From Methanocella_A sp963769045 (GTDB lineage: Archaea; Halobacteriota; Methanocellia; Methanocellales; Methanocellaceae): DNA of 64,000 nucleotides. The position numbers and the translations under genes are program-made. The notes beneath the pieces are model-generated. The model had not been told where the DNA came from and searched no databases. It was given only the letters and a program-made list of their open reading frames with translations. Of the stretch, positions 42,114 to 51,028 are shown in pieces. The stretch lies in the NCBI GenBank assembly GCA_963769045.1, contig CAVYKK010000015.1, positions 1 to 64,000 of the forward strand, in the 5' to 3' direction. Numbering within the stretch: position 1 is the first letter of the stretch; every line of letters starts with the position of its first letter.

Positions 42114-44882
42114 GTGGTGCGCTTGCAGGCATCGTTTGACGTCAGGCTCCTGGACTCTACATATTCCGTTACCCCGAAGCAGGTACCGAATGGTAAAGAC
42201 AGGGACGACGTAATCGTCCGACTGTATGGCAAGACCAGGGATAACAGGAGCATCACTATCCTCTGCCCGGACTTCAAGCCGTATTTCCATCTCTTCGACC
42301 CTTCCGGGTCGCTGCGGAACCGGCTGGAGACACATGACGACGTCCTCAAGGTGGAGCAGGTAGAGCTGGAATACAAAGGCGCCGTCGAAAAGTTTCTCAA
42401 GGTCTTCGTCCGCGCCCCCTGGATGGTGCCGAAGTTCAGGACTGAGTATGAGCTCCAGCACAAAACGATCTACATGGAAAATCCGCCTGCTGAGTTGCTA
42501 CAGCGCATCAAGGGCGAGCCCGAAGTGGTCGAGGTCACGGAAGGCCCGGAGTCCAGGGTCAGCACCGATGACCGGGCCTATTCCCAGAAGCTGATAAACA
42601 AATACGGGCTGCTCGGCTTCATGTCTCCGAAGGAGCGGGAAAAGTTCTATAACCGGGCGGTCTTCTTCGCGGCGGACATAGTGTTCACCAACCGTTTCAT
42701 CTATGACCACGACCTCGAGACCTGCGTCCGGGTCACCGGCGAAGAGATCGAGAAAGGCGAGTACACCACCGACCTGGTATTGCGGGTGGATAAGCCGGTG
42801 CAGTTCGAGCGATGTGACATTTTCACCCCGAAGCTGAAGATCATGAGCTTCGATATCGAGAGCTCGATCAAGTACCAGAACATCTACTGTATTTGCTTCA
42901 CAGTCTATAATGAAGTCGACGGCAGCAAGGAAAACCGCATGATCTCCTCGACCTTCGGCCCGCCCTCCGACGGGATGAGCAAGGAGGAAAAGGAACGGCG
43001 CGCAGAGGACGAGCGGCGCATCCTGCGGGAGTTCGTGGAGGAAGTGAAAAAGCTCGACCCGGATGTCGTCACGGGCTATAACATCAACAATTTCGACCTG
43101 CAGATGCTATACGACCGCTCTAATTTATTGTTCAAGGGCCAGAACGAGAGCAAGAAGTTCCAGCAGGGGGAAGCGATGTCCTTCGGCCGGGACAGCCTCG
43201 GGATGAGCAGGCGGGAGAACCGGACTACCGGGTTCGTCACCTGGGACATCAAGGGCAGGCTGCTGATCGATGCCTGGCTGTCGGTCAAGAAAGAGCTCCG
43301 GCCCAAGCGCGAAGGGCTGGGCTATGTGTCCAATATGCTGTTCAGTGACACGAAAGATAACATCAACTCTACCCGCATCGACGAAGAGTGGACGAACCGC
43401 AGGGACGAGGTCGTCAGGTACTGCCTCAAGGACGCCGACCTCGCGCTGCGTATCCTGGTTCACCCGCGCATCAACACGATCAACAAGCTCATGGACGTGG
43501 CTATCCCCGCGAAGCTGCCGGTGAAAGAGGTCTCGGGCGGCCAGAACCGGATGATCGAGAGCCTGCTCATCCGCATGGTCGACCGGGCGAACGCGGCGGT
43601 GCCAATGGCCTCCGGGGAGCAGTACGACTATGAGGGCGGCTTCGTGTATGACACCAAGGCGGGCTTGTGGGAGTGGGTGATCGGCCTGGACTTCTCGTCG
43701 ATGTACCCGTCGCAGATCATCAAGCACAACATCTGCTTCACCACGCTTACGAAGGACAAGGAAAAAGCCGGACATACCTCGCCCGTCGGCGCGATGTTCA
43801 TTCCGAAAGAAAAACGCTATGGCATCGTGCCACAGATGGTCGAAAGCCTGCTGACATCCAGGAAAGAGGCGAAAGCCCGGATGAAAGACGCCCGTGCAAA
43901 GGGCGACAAGGATATGGCCGAATATTATGACCGGCTCCAGGCGGCGATCAAGGTCATGGCGAACGCGACCTACGGCTATTTCGGCGCCCGGTTCTGCCGC
44001 TGGCCTTACAGCCGCTTCATCGCACCCAGTATCACATCCTGGGCCCGGGATGAGATCAGGACGGTCGTCGGCACGCTGGAAAGCCGGGGCTATACGGTGA
44101 TCGCAGGCGACACAGACTCGGTGTTCTTCACTTCGAAAGATCATTGCGACCTCGAAAGATGCAAGCTGCTTGGATTCATGGTCCAGCAAGAGTTCTCCGC
44201 GGGCAACATGAACCTCGAGCTGGAAAAGATCATGGAGCGCTTCTTCGCACACGCGAAGAAACGGTACTTCGGAAAGATCATCTGGCCGGAGCCGACGCTG
44301 CTGGTACGCGGCTACGAGCCCCGACGGACGGACTCGTTCGACCTGCAGAGCGAGACGATGACAAAGGTGTTCGAAATCGTGCTGGAGGGCAAGCCCGACG
44401 AGGCCGTGAGCTTCAGTAAGGATACCATCGACCGGACGCTGAAAGGCAACGTCGAGCTGCCCAAGCTGGTCATCTCCAAGAGCGTGAACGAGTTCGATTC
44501 TTACGATAACCCGGATTCACTGGTACACGTGAACGTAGCGCGGCAGCTCCAGCAGATGGGCTACGAGTTCACCCCGGGCATGAAGACGCCGTTCGTGATT
44601 ACAAACGGGAGCTCCCAGCCCCTGAAAGCAGAGCCCGTAATCGAAGGCATCGAGTTCACCGCCCGCCCGGACTACAAGTACTATGCGGAACGGCTGGCCA
44701 TGGGCCTCGCCCGGATCACTGAAGCGTTCGGCTGTGACGAGCGTACCCTCATGCAGGGTAACAGCCAGCGGACGCTCGATCTGTTCTCCGAGGACAAGCC
44801 CGAGGCCAGGGCAGCGCCGGTGATCCAGAGAGAGCCTGCGAAGAAAGTAAAGACCCGGTCGACCCTCGACATGTTCATGTGA
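42114..44882 (+). CDS. polB: Family B replicative DNA polymerase
   Basis: 922 residues, GTG start. Exonuclease motifs: FDIESS (about 246), YNINNFD (about 322) and YCLKDADLAL (about 438); polymerase motifs: DFSSMYPSQI (about 525, motif A), KVMANATYGYFGARF (about 618, motif B) and AGDTDSVFF (about 664, motif C). The C-terminal tail has a PCNA-binding box QRTLDLF and a second similar STLDMF as the last residues. Both suit sliding-clamp contact. Length and domain order are normal for archaeal PolB. Confidence 0.97.
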   Translation: MVRLQASFDVRLLDSTYSVTPKQVPNGKDRDDVIVRLYGKTRDNRSITILCPDFKPYFHLFDPSGSLRNRLETHDDVLKVEQVELEYKGAVEKFLKVFVRAPWMVPKFRTEYELQHKTIYMENPPAELLQRIKGEPEVVEVTEGPESRVSTDDRAYSQKLINKYGLLGFMSPKEREKFYNRAVFFAADIVFTNRFIYDHDLETCVRVTGEEIEKGEYTTDLVLRVDKPVQFERCDIFTPKLKIMSFDIESSIKYQNIYCICFTVYNEVDGSKENRMISSTFGPPSDGMSKEEKERRAEDERRILREFVEEVKKLDPDVVTGYNINNFDLQMLYDRSNLLFKGQNESKKFQQGEAMSFGRDSLGMSRRENRTTGFVTWDIKGRLLIDAWLSVKKELRPKREGLGYVSNMLFSDTKDNINSTRIDEEWTNRRDEVVRYCLKDADLALRILVHPRINTINKLMDVAIPAKLPVKEVSGGQNRMIESLLIRMVDRANAAVPMASGEQYDYEGGFVYDTKAGLWEWVIGLDFSSMYPSQIIKHNICFTTLTKDKEKAGHTSPVGAMFIPKEKRYGIVPQMVESLLTSRKEAKARMKDARAKGDKDMAEYYDRLQAAIKVMANATYGYFGARFCRWPYSRFIAPSITSWARDEIRTVVGTLESRGYTVIAGDTDSVFFTSKDHCDLERCKLLGFMVQQEFSAGNMNLELEKIMERFFAHAKKRYFGKIIWPEPTLLVRGYEPRRTDSFDLQSETMTKVFEIVLEGKPDEAVSFSKDTIDRTLKGNVELPKLVISKSVNEFDSYDNPDSLVHVNVARQLQQMGYEFTPGMKTPFVITNGSSQPLKAEPVIEGIEFTARPDYKYYAERLAMGLARITEAFGCDERTLMQGNSQRTLDLFSEDKPEARAAPVIQREPAKKVKTRSTLDMFM

Positions 44883-44967
44883 ACTATTTTCAAGAACCGA
44901 TTAATGAAAATGCTCTGGCAATGCATCGCAAATGTTTCTCTTCAAACGTAGCCGAACGCCAGACGCG

Positions 44968-45089
44968 GTTTGAGACCGCAGAGAACGCAGAGGTTCGCAG
45001 AGTAAGCAGTTTCTGGTAATACTAAGCCAACCATTAAAATGATAGCTGCGGTCTCTGCGCCCCTCTGCGATCTCTGCGGCCTCAAACTG
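44968..45089. repeat. Palindromic element with GCAGAGAAC arms
   Basis: Left arm TTTGAGACCGCAGAGAACGC .. GCAGAG (44968-45002), right arm CTGCGGTCTCTGCGCC .. GCGGCCTCAAA (45046-45088). The loop is 43 nt. Lies about 85 nt after the polB stop. Confidence 0.85.
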
Positions 45090-45151
45090 TTCCTTGCACG
45101 TTTGGTACACACAGCCGTGGTTGAGCCATTATTTGCTCGACTGGCGGCCGC

Positions 45152-45210
45152 CCGCGCGCGCGAGCGCCCTCTCTGGCCTCCGTGCCCCCCATGCCCCTTG
45201 TGTCCGATGC
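45152..45210. repeat. GCGCGC block joined to a single 9-nt-period arm
   Basis: CCCGCGCGCGCGAGCGCC, then a lone pyrimidine-rich arm (CTCTGGCCTCCGTGCC .. TTGTGTCCGATGC). No complementary left arm is nearby. The end GTGTCCGATGC resembles GTGTCCAATGC of the 2971 and 33235 elements. Confidence 0.7.
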
Positions 45211-45275
45211 GGGAAAATAAGATAACCTTTATAAGCGTGTACAGTACTTTGATTTCCAGATACAGGGGTGAGACT

Positions 45276-45896
45276 GTGAAAAAAATCATGCTTATCTTAA
45301 TTGTGGCTATGCTGGCCCTGGCCATAGCAGGCTGCACTTCGCCTTCGGGCACGCCGACGGCGAAGCCCACGGATACCACGCCGAGCGCTATCCCGACGCA
45401 GACGGTGCCCACCGGGACGCCTGCGCCGACGCCATGGCTCAGCGGCTACACGAAAATCGACGTTAACAGGGAGCAGCCGTTAGTCAGCCAGGTGACGTCT
45501 AATTATGAGGCCGTCTACCACTCGGACAACTGGTCGATGCCACACGCGATGCGGACGCAATACGGCTCCGCCAATCACGGCGCCATTTACCAGATACGGT
45601 TTAGCAATCCCACGGGATCGAACCAGACCATCGTCGCCGGGTACGACATCAAGAGCAGTCTGACATACCTTGAAAAGGGTACCGGGTACCGGAAGATGGT
45701 ATTGTCATCGGACGTGTTCTATGACCCGTATACCAAGGAAGAGTATGGCGAAGTCAAGCTCCTGCCCGACGAGAGCAGAGAGGTGTATATGCTGGCTTAC
45801 ATCACCAACAACACCGCATATGACGCCTATGGCAGCGTGCTGGACCCGAAGCCGGGCCTGGACCTGAACCCGCAGTACGTGTTTGGCCCCATATAG
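45276..45896 (+). CDS. Putative lipoprotein
   Basis: 206 residues from GTG 45276, with GGGGTGA upstream. Signal peptide ending in lipobox LAIAGC, then a Thr/Pro-rich stretch (PTAKPTDTTPSAIPTQTVPT) and a globular part (SGYTKIDVNREQPLVSQVTS .. YGSVLDPKPGLDLNPQYVFG). Probably lipid-anchored on the outside of the membrane. No family recognised. Confidence 0.65.
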   Translation: MKKIMLILIVAMLALAIAGCTSPSGTPTAKPTDTTPSAIPTQTVPTGTPAPTPWLSGYTKIDVNREQPLVSQVTSNYEAVYHSDNWSMPHAMRTQYGSANHGAIYQIRFSNPTGSNQTIVAGYDIKSSLTYLEKGTGYRKMVLSSDVFYDPYTKEEYGEVKLLPDESREVYMLAYITNNTAYDAYGSVLDPKPGLDLNPQYVFGPI

Positions 45897-45906
45897 GCGG
45901 CCCGCC

Positions 45907-45960
45907 GCCACAATACCAGGGCCGAAAGCCCTCGCGGTATTGTGGCTTTTTCTGGTTTTT
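45907..45960 (+). terminator. Terminator after the lipoprotein gene
   Basis: GCCACAATACC .. GGTATTGTGGC (11-bp stem, with an inner GGC/GCC pair) followed by TTTTTCTGGTTTTT. Confidence 0.85.
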
Positions 45961-46090
45961 CATATCAGGCGCAGAGAACCTGGCTGATTCCGGATGATTT
46001 TTGGCAAATCTGCCCTATCTCAAATATTACCGTAAGAAGCTACATCGTGATGTTCGGCGATTTTTAGCTGCATACCGAAGGAGGCATTAC

Positions 46091-46279
46091 ATGGTTTCTA
46101 CCGCCAGAGTGTCCAAATACCTGAAAGGCATACACTTTCCCGCCGACAAGCGACAATGCGTTTCCTATGCTCGCGAGCACGACGCGCCCGACGATGTCGT
46201 AGGGGCGCTAAGCAACATGCCGGACGGCCATTTTGACAGCATGGCCGGAGTCTGGCATGCGGTCGGCCGAAAAGAGTGA
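46091..46279 (+). CDS. DUF2795-domain protein
   Basis: 62 residues from ATG 46091, preceded by GAAGGAGG at a good distance, which decides against a longer reading from 46001. VSKYLKGIHFPADKRQCVSY .. GALSNMPDGHFDSM matches DUF2795 (small helical proteins of unknown function). Confidence 0.8.
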   Translation: MVSTARVSKYLKGIHFPADKRQCVSYAREHDAPDDVVGALSNMPDGHFDSMAGVWHAVGRKE

Positions 46280-46373
46280 CGCTGTGCCCGCAGCATCCAC
46301 TCTGTGCCCCGGTGCCAGCCTGCTATGGCTGGCAAATATTTTATAGAATGAGGCCATAGAAATTAGCTTATTT

Positions 46374-46553
46374 ATGTTAAGCATTCTACAGTTGAGGATT
46401 ATTGGCACAGGCGGCATTGTCGTAGGCCTGTTATTGCTGCTGTGGGGTTTTTTGACGCTGGCCAAGAACTGGCTGGCCACAGGCTTCATCGTGATGATCA
46501 TCGCGGTCACGTTGCTCTATTATAGCAAGCGGATGGGAGAAACACAGAAGTGA
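46374..46553 (+). CDS. Small membrane protein (59 aa)
   Basis: MLSILQLRIIGTGGIVVGLL start, two hydrophobic helices (IIGTGGIVVGLLLLLWGFLTL and FIVMIIAVTLLYY) and a basic end SKRMGETQK. ATG 46374, TGA 46553. No family recognised; coding character rests on the clean two-helix pattern. Confidence 0.5.
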   Translation: MLSILQLRIIGTGGIVVGLLLLLWGFLTLAKNWLATGFIVMIIAVTLLYYSKRMGETQK

Positions 46554-46610
46554 CATGGCAGGTAAACAATGGACACCCCCCTGTCATTCATGCCCGGTGC
46601 AATCAAAAAG

Positions 46611-46772
46611 TTTAAATCGTATCCACTCCTTATAGTGCCTCGCTTGCAGGGATAACTATCTTTGCAAGCCTGTTCGTTTAATCTTTAGGTTAAACCTGAT
46701 GATTGATGAAGAGTCTTCCTGAGGGAAGCCTAAACGCATTCCTGAGGAAAGGTTCTGAAGGAGGAAAATACT
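46611..46772 (+). promoter_or_regulatory. Promoter and possible kink-turn leader of the rpl7ae operon
   Basis: TATA-like GTTTAAATC at about 46611. The leader contains CC-TGATGA .. CTGA-GG around GAAGA-g-TCTTC (46698-46723): a C-box and D-box separated by a hairpin, the arrangement that L7Ae binds as a kink-turn. L7Ae is known to control its own mRNA through such a motif in Sulfolobus; here it is inference. Confidence 0.45.
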
Positions 46773-47144
46773 ATGGCAAAGCCAGCATTCGTAAAGTTTG
46801 ATGTCCCGCAGGAGCTGCAGGACAAGGCGCTCGAGGCTCTCGAGCTCGCCAGGGACACCGGAAAGATCAGGAAGGGCACCAACGAAGTCACCAAGGCCAT
46901 CGAGAGAGGCGTCGCAGTGCTCGTTTTAGTAGGCGAGGACGTCCAGCCGGAAGAGATCATCGCCCACATCCCTGCACTCTCCGATGAGAAGAAGATCCCC
47001 TACATATTCGTCAAGAAGCAGCAGGAACTCGGCGCCGCATCCGGCCTCGAGGTCGGCTGTGCCACTTCGGCGATCGTGGACCCGGGCAAGGCAAAGGCCC
47101 TCGTGGACGAGATCGCGCAGAAGTTCAACGCCCTGAAGGCATAA
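46773..47144 (+). CDS. rpl7ae: Ribosomal protein L7Ae
   Basis: 123 residues; binds kink-turns in rRNA, C/D and H/ACA RNAs and RNase P. Family sequence GKIRKGTNEVTKAIERGVAV, VGEDVQPEEIIAHIPALSDE, PYIFVKKQQELGAASGLEVG. Preceded by GAAGGAGG. First gene of a tight run with rps28e, rpl24e, ndk and infB, the classic archaeal order. Confidence 0.97.
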   Translation: MAKPAFVKFDVPQELQDKALEALELARDTGKIRKGTNEVTKAIERGVAVLVLVGEDVQPEEIIAHIPALSDEKKIPYIFVKKQQELGAASGLEVGCATSAIVDPGKAKALVDEIAQKFNALKA

Positions 47145-47159
47145 CACAGGTGATTTAAA

Positions 47160-47372
47160 ATGGTCGAAGAGACAGGCGTGCCGGCGGAGGTCATCGAGGT
47201 GATCGGCGTTACCGGCATGCACGGAGAAGCTGTACAGGTGAAGTGTAAGATCCTGGAAGGCATCAACAAGGGCAGGATCATCACCAGGAACACCGTAGGC
47301 CCGGTCAGGCTGGGCGACGTCCTCATTCTCATGGAGACCGCCAGAGAAGCCAAGAAGCTTTCGGGCAGGTGA
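47160..47372 (+). CDS. rps28e: Ribosomal protein S28e
   Basis: 70 residues: VIEVIGVTGMHGEAVQVKCK, GRIITRNTVGPVRLGDVLIL, typical S28e. Lies 15 nt after rpl7ae with GGTGA upstream. Confidence 0.96.
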   Translation: MVEETGVPAEVIEVIGVTGMHGEAVQVKCKILEGINKGRIITRNTVGPVRLGDVLILMETAREAKKLSGR

Positions 47373-47377
47373 ACAGA

Positions 47378-47557
47378 ATGGTCGACACTAAGAAGTGCTC
47401 GTTCTGCGGGAAGCAGCTGGAGCCGGGAACCGGCAAGATGCTCGTCAAGAAGGACGGCTCTATCCAGTATTTCTGCTCGTCCAAGTGCGAGAACAACATG
47501 AAGATGGGCCGTATCCCAAGGCTCACCGAGTGGGCAAAGAAGCCCGCGAAGAAGTGA
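47378..47557 (+). CDS. rpl24e: Ribosomal protein L24e
   Basis: 59 residues, zinc-binding CSFCGKQL .. CSSKCENN. ATG 47378 preferred over GTG 47369, because GGTGA, which forms the end of the previous gene, serves as ribosome site for it. Five nt gap to rps28e. Confidence 0.95.
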   Translation: MVDTKKCSFCGKQLEPGTGKMLVKKDGSIQYFCSSKCENNMKMGRIPRLTEWAKKPAKK

Positions 47558-47563
47558 TCACGC

Positions 47564-48022
47564 ATGGTCCAGCTCGAACGCACATTCGTGATGATCAAGC
47601 CGGACGGCGTGCAGCGTGGCATCGTGGGAGACATCGTCTCCCGCTTTGAGCGCCGCGGCCTCAAGATCGTCGGCATGAGGATGCTCGTGGTCAGCGAAGA
47701 CCTCGCGAAGCAGCACTATGCCGAGCATGCGGCCAAGCCGTTCTTCCCGAGCCTTGTCGGGTTCATCCGATCCGGCCCGGTCGTGGCCATGGTCGTAGAG
47801 GGCAAGGACGTCGTGACCGTCGTGCGCAGCATGGTCGGCAAGACAAAGCCGGTCGAGTCCCCTCCGGGCACCATCCGGGGCGACTTTGCGCTTGACATGG
47901 GAAGGAACGTCATCCATGCTTCCGATTCGCCGGAATCGGCAAAAAGGGAAATATCCCTGTACTTCGATAAAACACAGTTAGCAGCCTACTCGCGCATTGA
48001 TGAGCAGTGGCTGTACGAGTAA
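47564..48022 (+). CDS. ndk: Nucleoside-diphosphate kinase
   Basis: 152 residues. ERTFVMIKPDGVQRGIVGDI at the start and the catalytic His in GNVIHASDSPESA (here RNVIHASDSPESAK). Transfers phosphate between nucleoside di- and triphosphates. It sits between rpl24e and infB as in many euryarchaea. Confidence 0.97.
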   Translation: MVQLERTFVMIKPDGVQRGIVGDIVSRFERRGLKIVGMRMLVVSEDLAKQHYAEHAAKPFFPSLVGFIRSGPVVAMVVEGKDVVTVVRSMVGKTKPVESPPGTIRGDFALDMGRNVIHASDSPESAKREISLYFDKTQLAAYSRIDEQWLYE

Positions 48023-48059
48023 TAAGTAAGTAAAGTCAGATTATCGGATAGGGATACTT

Positions 48060-49848
48060 ATGGCAACCGCCGCCACCTCACAGGAAAAGAACCTCAGGAC
48101 GCCCATCGTTTGCGTCATGGGGCATGTAGACCACGGGAAGACATCGCTGCTCGACAGGATTCGCGGCACGGCCGTGGTCAACAAGGAGGCGGGCGCCATC
48201 ACACAGCACATCGGGGCTACCGAGGTGCCGCTGTCCACCATACAGACACTCTGTAAGGGTATGATCGGCGGCAATATGGCGGTCCCCGGTTTACTTTTTA
48301 TCGACACGCCCGGACACCACGCGTTCACCACCCTGCGCAGCAGAGGCGGGGCGCTGGCGGACCTGGCCGTGGTGGTCATCGATATCAACGAGGGCTTCCA
48401 GCCCCAGACGATCGAGGCCATCAAGATCCTCAGGCAGTTCAAGACGCCGTTCGTCATAGCGGCCAACAAGATCGACCGCTTCCACGGCTGGACGCCGCAG
48501 CCCGGCGCGTCGTTCGCGAAGACGTTTAACGCGCAGCCGGACTATGTAAAAACGTTGCTTGATACTGAAGATTTACGAGATCGTCGGAAGGCTCGACGAG
48601 ATAGGCTTTAGCGGCGACCGCTACGACCGCGTCCGGGACTTCACCCGCAACGTGGGCATCGTGCCCGTCAGCGCGAAGACCGGCGAGGGCATACCCGACC
48701 TGCTCATGGTGCTCATCGGCCTTGCACAGCGGTTCCTGGAGGAGTCGCTGAAGTTCCACGTCACCGGCCCCGGCATCGGCACGATCCTGGAGGTCAAGGA
48801 AGAGCGAGGCCTCGGGTTCACAATCGATTCGATCATCTACGACGGTGAGATCAAAGTCGGCGACACAATAGTCATCGGCGGCAGGGACACGCCGTTTGCC
48901 ACAAAGGTCCGTGCGCTTCTCAAGCCCAAGCCGAACCGTGAGATACGCGTAGAAGAGCGTTTCGACCGCGTCCACAAGGTAACCGCGGCGGCAGGAGTCA
49001 AGATACTGGCGCCAGACCTGGAGAACGCCATGGCCGGTGCGACATTGCGCGTGGCCAGCGAAGATAACGTGGGCGAGATGAAGAACGAAATTGCCAGGGA
49101 GCTGGAGCAGGCCAGAATTGTTACCGATGAGACGGGCATCATGCTGAAGGCAGACACTCTCGGCAGCCTGGAGGCCATCGCCAACGAGCTGCGTGAGGCG
49201 AAGATACCGATAGCCCATGTCGGGGTCGGCGACATCTCGAAGCGCGACCTCGTGAACGCGCAGACGGTCAACGATCCGTTATACCGCGTCATCCTGGGCT
49301 TCAACGTCGCGACGCTGCCCGAGGCGAAGGAATACCTGCAGACTTCGGATATCAAGACGTTCAACAGCGACGTGATTTATCGCCTGATCGACGAGTTCCG
49401 GAAGTGGGAGACCGATCAGAGGGCGCTGGCCGAGAAGAAGAAGTTCGAGGAGATCGTGCGCCCCGGCAAAATACGCTTCCTGCCCAACTGCACCTTCCGC
49501 CAGAGCAAGCCTGCCGTGATCGGCGTCCAGGTCATGGGCGGCTTCATCAAGCCAGGAGTAACGCTGATAAAATCGGATAACTCCAAGGTCGGCGTGGTCA
49601 AGCAGATACAGGAGCGCAACGAGAACATCAGCATCGCCACCCAGGGCAAGGAAGTGGCCATCTCCGTCGACGGCCCGACCGCCGGCCGACAGATCAACGA
49701 GGGCGAGGTCTACTTTGTGGACGTCCCCGAAGGCCACAGCAAGGTGCTGGAGTTCCAGCTAAAGGACACCATCAAGCAGGACGAGCTCGAGACGCTGATG
49801 GAATTCCTGGCTATAAAGCGGAAAGACAACCCCTTCTGGGGCCGCTAA
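48060..49848 (+). CDS. infB: Translation initiation factor aIF5B (IF2-like GTPase), one frameshift
   Basis: Two in-phase halves. First half: G1 GHVDHGKTSLLDRIR, switch I GAITQHIGATEV, G3 DTPGHHAF, G4 AANKIDRFHGW; second half: G5-type VSAKTGEGIPDL, domain II, III and IV (VGDTIVIGGRD, GVQVMGGFIKPG, LEFQLKDTIKQDELETLMEF). One extra base near 48568 in ACTGAAG separates YVKTLLDT and KIYEIVGRL. About 596 residues after repair, normal. Essential and single-copy, so a sequence error is the best explanation. Promotes subunit joining and initiator tRNA binding. Confidence 0.95.
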
Positions 49849-49851
49849 TTC

Positions 49852-50211
49852 TTAAGGTGGCTGGAGCCCGACAAAGCTAAACGGGCTGAACTGTCCGCCG
49901 TATGTCAGCCCGGTCATTGACGGGTACGCGTAGCTGAAGTTCGTAATCAATGCATTTTCCGGGTCCCCGTATATCACCTCGGGTCGTGGAATGCTATCGG
50001 GATAGGAAACAGGATTTTCATAAATTGCTCCCGACGGCTCGCCATTGTTATGGCCCACATAAAATGGCACGCCTGCGCCATACGCATAGCTGTAAGGCAA
50101 ATCGTAGCCCCATACCTTTGCCGCCCCCTCGCCGGGATCACAGACCGCAGGCATAGCCTGAAGAATGAACAACAGCAAAGCTAAACCTATCACTAATACC
50201 TTCCACCTCAT
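49852..50211 (-). CDS. Small exported protein
   Basis: 119 residues with signal peptide (MRWKVLVIGLALLLFILQ, AMPAVCD). Mature part is Tyr/Gly/Pro-rich (YDLPYSYAYGAGVPFYVGHN, SFVGLQPP). Convergent with infB, four nt from its stop. No family recognised. Confidence 0.55.
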   Translation of the reverse strand: MRWKVLVIGLALLLFILQAMPAVCDPGEGAAKVWGYDLPYSYAYGAGVPFYVGHNNGEPSGAIYENPVSYPDSIPRPEVIYGDPENALITNFSYAYPSMTGLTYGGQFSPFSFVGLQPP

Positions 50212-50324
50212 GTTACCACACCTTAAAACAGACTCTGCCTGAGCAGATTTATGCGCTTCCAGACAATAGTACGGTAAAACGCACTACCGGCACAAACTAA
50301 GCGGAAAGCGCGTACTGCGACGAC

Positions 50325-50690
50325 CTATTGTCCTTTCAGCGGCGCCATCATTCCGCCAGGCTTTCGCTCGGTCAGGGGCACCATCGAACAACATTCTTTC
50401 AGCCGGACCGGCGAGCCTGCGATAAAAGAGCCCATGGCAGCAGCTTTACGGGCGATCTCCGGCATCTGCTTTTCGAGGACGGCGCGATCGAAGAGGTAGT
50501 ACTTCAGGGCCGGACCCTCATCCACTGCGAATCATGGCGTCGCAGGGCTGGTAGCGTGCAGACCGCCGATGTCTCTCGCCACCTGCACCAGGCTGGCTGG
50601 CGCCGTGCTCCCGGTCAGATGCTGCCTGCGTAAGACATGCTGGCGTACCGCGTCGAGGTCGAGAGACTTCTCGGGCATTGCTATAGTCAT
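50325..50690 (-). pseudogene. Fragments: YcaQ/AlkZ-like winged-helix remnant plus an unassigned frame
   Basis: From ATG 50690 the frame reads MTIAMPEKSLDLDAVRQHVL, RRQHLTG and ARDIGGLHATSPATP, which resembles the N-terminus of COG3214/YcaQ-type DNA glycosylase-like winged-helix proteins, then stops at 50532. The start lies in the terminal motif of the palindromic element (ATGACTATA). A second short frame (50525-50325, KYYLFDRAVLEKQMPEIARK) follows with no family recognised. The full YcaQ protein is about 400 residues, so this is a remnant. Confidence 0.4.
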
Positions 50691-50975
50691 TGACCGGGAA
50701 TGATAAAACTCTTGCGTGCCTGCCAAGAGTTTGGAACAAGTCGAATGCTGTTTCGGCCACTGTGAGCCCGGTCACGCACGCCAAGAGCGCCAGGTAGCCA
50801 AGAGCGTCAAGTTATAAAAGATCGCTAAGATAATCGCCATTTAGAGCCGAATGATGGACAAAAGGGCATGGCTGATGATGCTACTGGCGTGCGACCGCTC
50901 GCGCGCGAAGACAGACGTCGCCTTAAACCGTCTTGGCACCTTGGCGTACTTGGCGGCTCTTGGCGAGCGTGACAG
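50681..50975. repeat. Palindromic element with CGCCAAGAG arms
   Basis: Left terminal CTATAGTCATTGACCGGGAA (50681). Left arm GTCACGCACGCCAAGAGCGC (50771-50811), right arm CTTGGCACCTTGGCGTAC .. GAGCGTGAC (50931-50973). The loop of about 120 nt contains a CTCGCGCGCGAAG block. The nonamer equals that of the 22434 element, but with arms in the opposite order. The region 50212-51028 otherwise shows only the remnants listed. Confidence 0.8.
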
Positions 50976-51028
50976 GAGGCGCATAGCTCTACATGGAGCC
51001 AGGTTCCATAGCTGTACAAAAATCAAGT

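Noticed and set aside
48540..48600. Programmed frameshift in infB
   Set aside because: No slippery site or structure; other archaeal infB genes are uninterrupted, and many similar indels occur in this sequence.
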